From assembly GCA_019137115.1 (NCBI GenBank), contig JAGVSV010000254.1, forward strand, positions 1 through 5,756: a DNA stretch of 5,756 nt, in the 5' to 3' direction. Both the position numbers and the translations under genes were made by a program. Source of the DNA: Bacillota bacterium. Its GTDB lineage: Bacteria; Bacillota; Clostridia; Christensenellales; Aristaeellaceae. Shown in pieces: positions 5,617 to 5,756 of the stretch. The notes under the pieces were generated by a model that was not told the DNA's origin, did no database searches, and was given only the letters and a program-made list of their open reading frames with translations. How positions within the stretch are numbered: the first letter of the stretch is position 1; every line of letters starts with the position of its first letter.

Positions 5617-5756
5617 ATGGCAAGCAAACCCCCGGCGGAGCCGGTGGCCCGGCTGGAGGCAGAGGTGCGCTCGCTGGAAACAGCGCTGAACACCCTGTAC
5701 AGCCAGGCCGGAAAACACCTGCTGGAAAGCGCGGAGCGCACCGCCCGCCAGGCCAA
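5617..5756 (+). CDS. start of a coiled-coil protein gene of unknown function (3' end cut by window edge)
   Basis: Only the first 46 codons are present. The ATG is preceded by AAGGAGG (5604-5610) with a 6-nt spacer, the best ribosome site in the window, so the gene is very probably real. The visible protein begins MASKPPAEPVARLEAEV and shows a regular heptad series: Val10, Leu13, Val17, Leu20, Leu24, Leu27 and Ala31. Acidic and basic residues fill the other positions, which indicates an amphipathic helix or coiled coil. There is no signal peptide or long hydrophobic stretch so far. I do not recognise the family. The gene diverges from the TetR regulator across a 175-bp gap, an arrangement in which the regulator often controls its neighbour. 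I could not find a convincing -35/-10 pair for it; TACACT at 5583-5588 is a possible -10 without a good -35. Confidence 0.75.
   Translation, partial: MASKPPAEPVARLEAEVRSLETALNTLYSQAGKHLLESAERTARQA

Noticed and set aside
5442..5756. Extension of the TetR protein to the right window edge
   Set aside because: The open frame is low-complexity Arg/Ser/Ala, runs over the TetR promoter and antisense to the gene at 5617, and TetR proteins normally begin just before the first HTH helix.

Overview
This GC-rich window carries tightly packed genes with strong Gram-positive-type Shine-Dalgarno sites (GGAGG or AGGAGG). The gene mix is a FecCD/FecE metal-chelate importer, an FmdE-family protein with a C-terminal zinc finger, a uroporphyrinogen-decarboxylase-fold (MtaA-like) protein, a SEC-C protein with a pRiA4b-like N-terminus and a TetR regulator. 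Together these suggest an anaerobic, high-GC member of the Clostridia or a related Bacillota group. That assignment is inference; no rRNA or other marker gene is present.

Left part (1-2286, + strand): the 3' portion of an operon. A FecCD-type permease, cut by the left edge, overlaps its ATPase by 4 bp (ATGA). The ATPase stop codon overlaps the Shine-Dalgarno site of an fmdE-like gene. The three are very likely co-transcribed, and any substrate-binding protein would lie to the left of the window. The substrate (iron-siderophore, corrinoid, molybdate/tungstate or another metal) cannot be read from these genes. The FmdE neighbour favours a metal or metal cofactor.

Middle part (2287-4848, + strand): a 143-bp gap holds a weak terminator-like hairpin and a candidate extended -10 promoter. 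It precedes a 411-residue protein with a divergent pRiA4b ORF-3-like N-terminus, a helical middle and a C-terminal SEC-C zinc motif. After a 58-bp gap, with a perfect 7-bp inverted repeat abutting the ribosome binding site, comes a 374-residue UroD/MtaA-superfamily protein. Its usual His-x-Cys zinc motif reads His-Ser-His.

Right part (4849-5756): a TetR-family regulator lies on the minus strand, convergent with the UroD-family gene. Its terminator is a perfect 11-bp-arm hairpin built partly from its own last codons. Its promoter is well formed (TTGTCA, 17 bp, extended -10 TGGTACACT) and is covered by an imperfect inverted repeat that may be its own operator. A divergent + strand gene starts at 5617 with a strong Shine-Dalgarno site and a clear heptad pattern, and runs off the right edge.

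No RNA gene, mobile element, CRISPR array or clear new system was found. The points most worth a second look are the FmdE-transporter coupling, the altered metal site of the UroD-family protein and the hairpins at gene ends.
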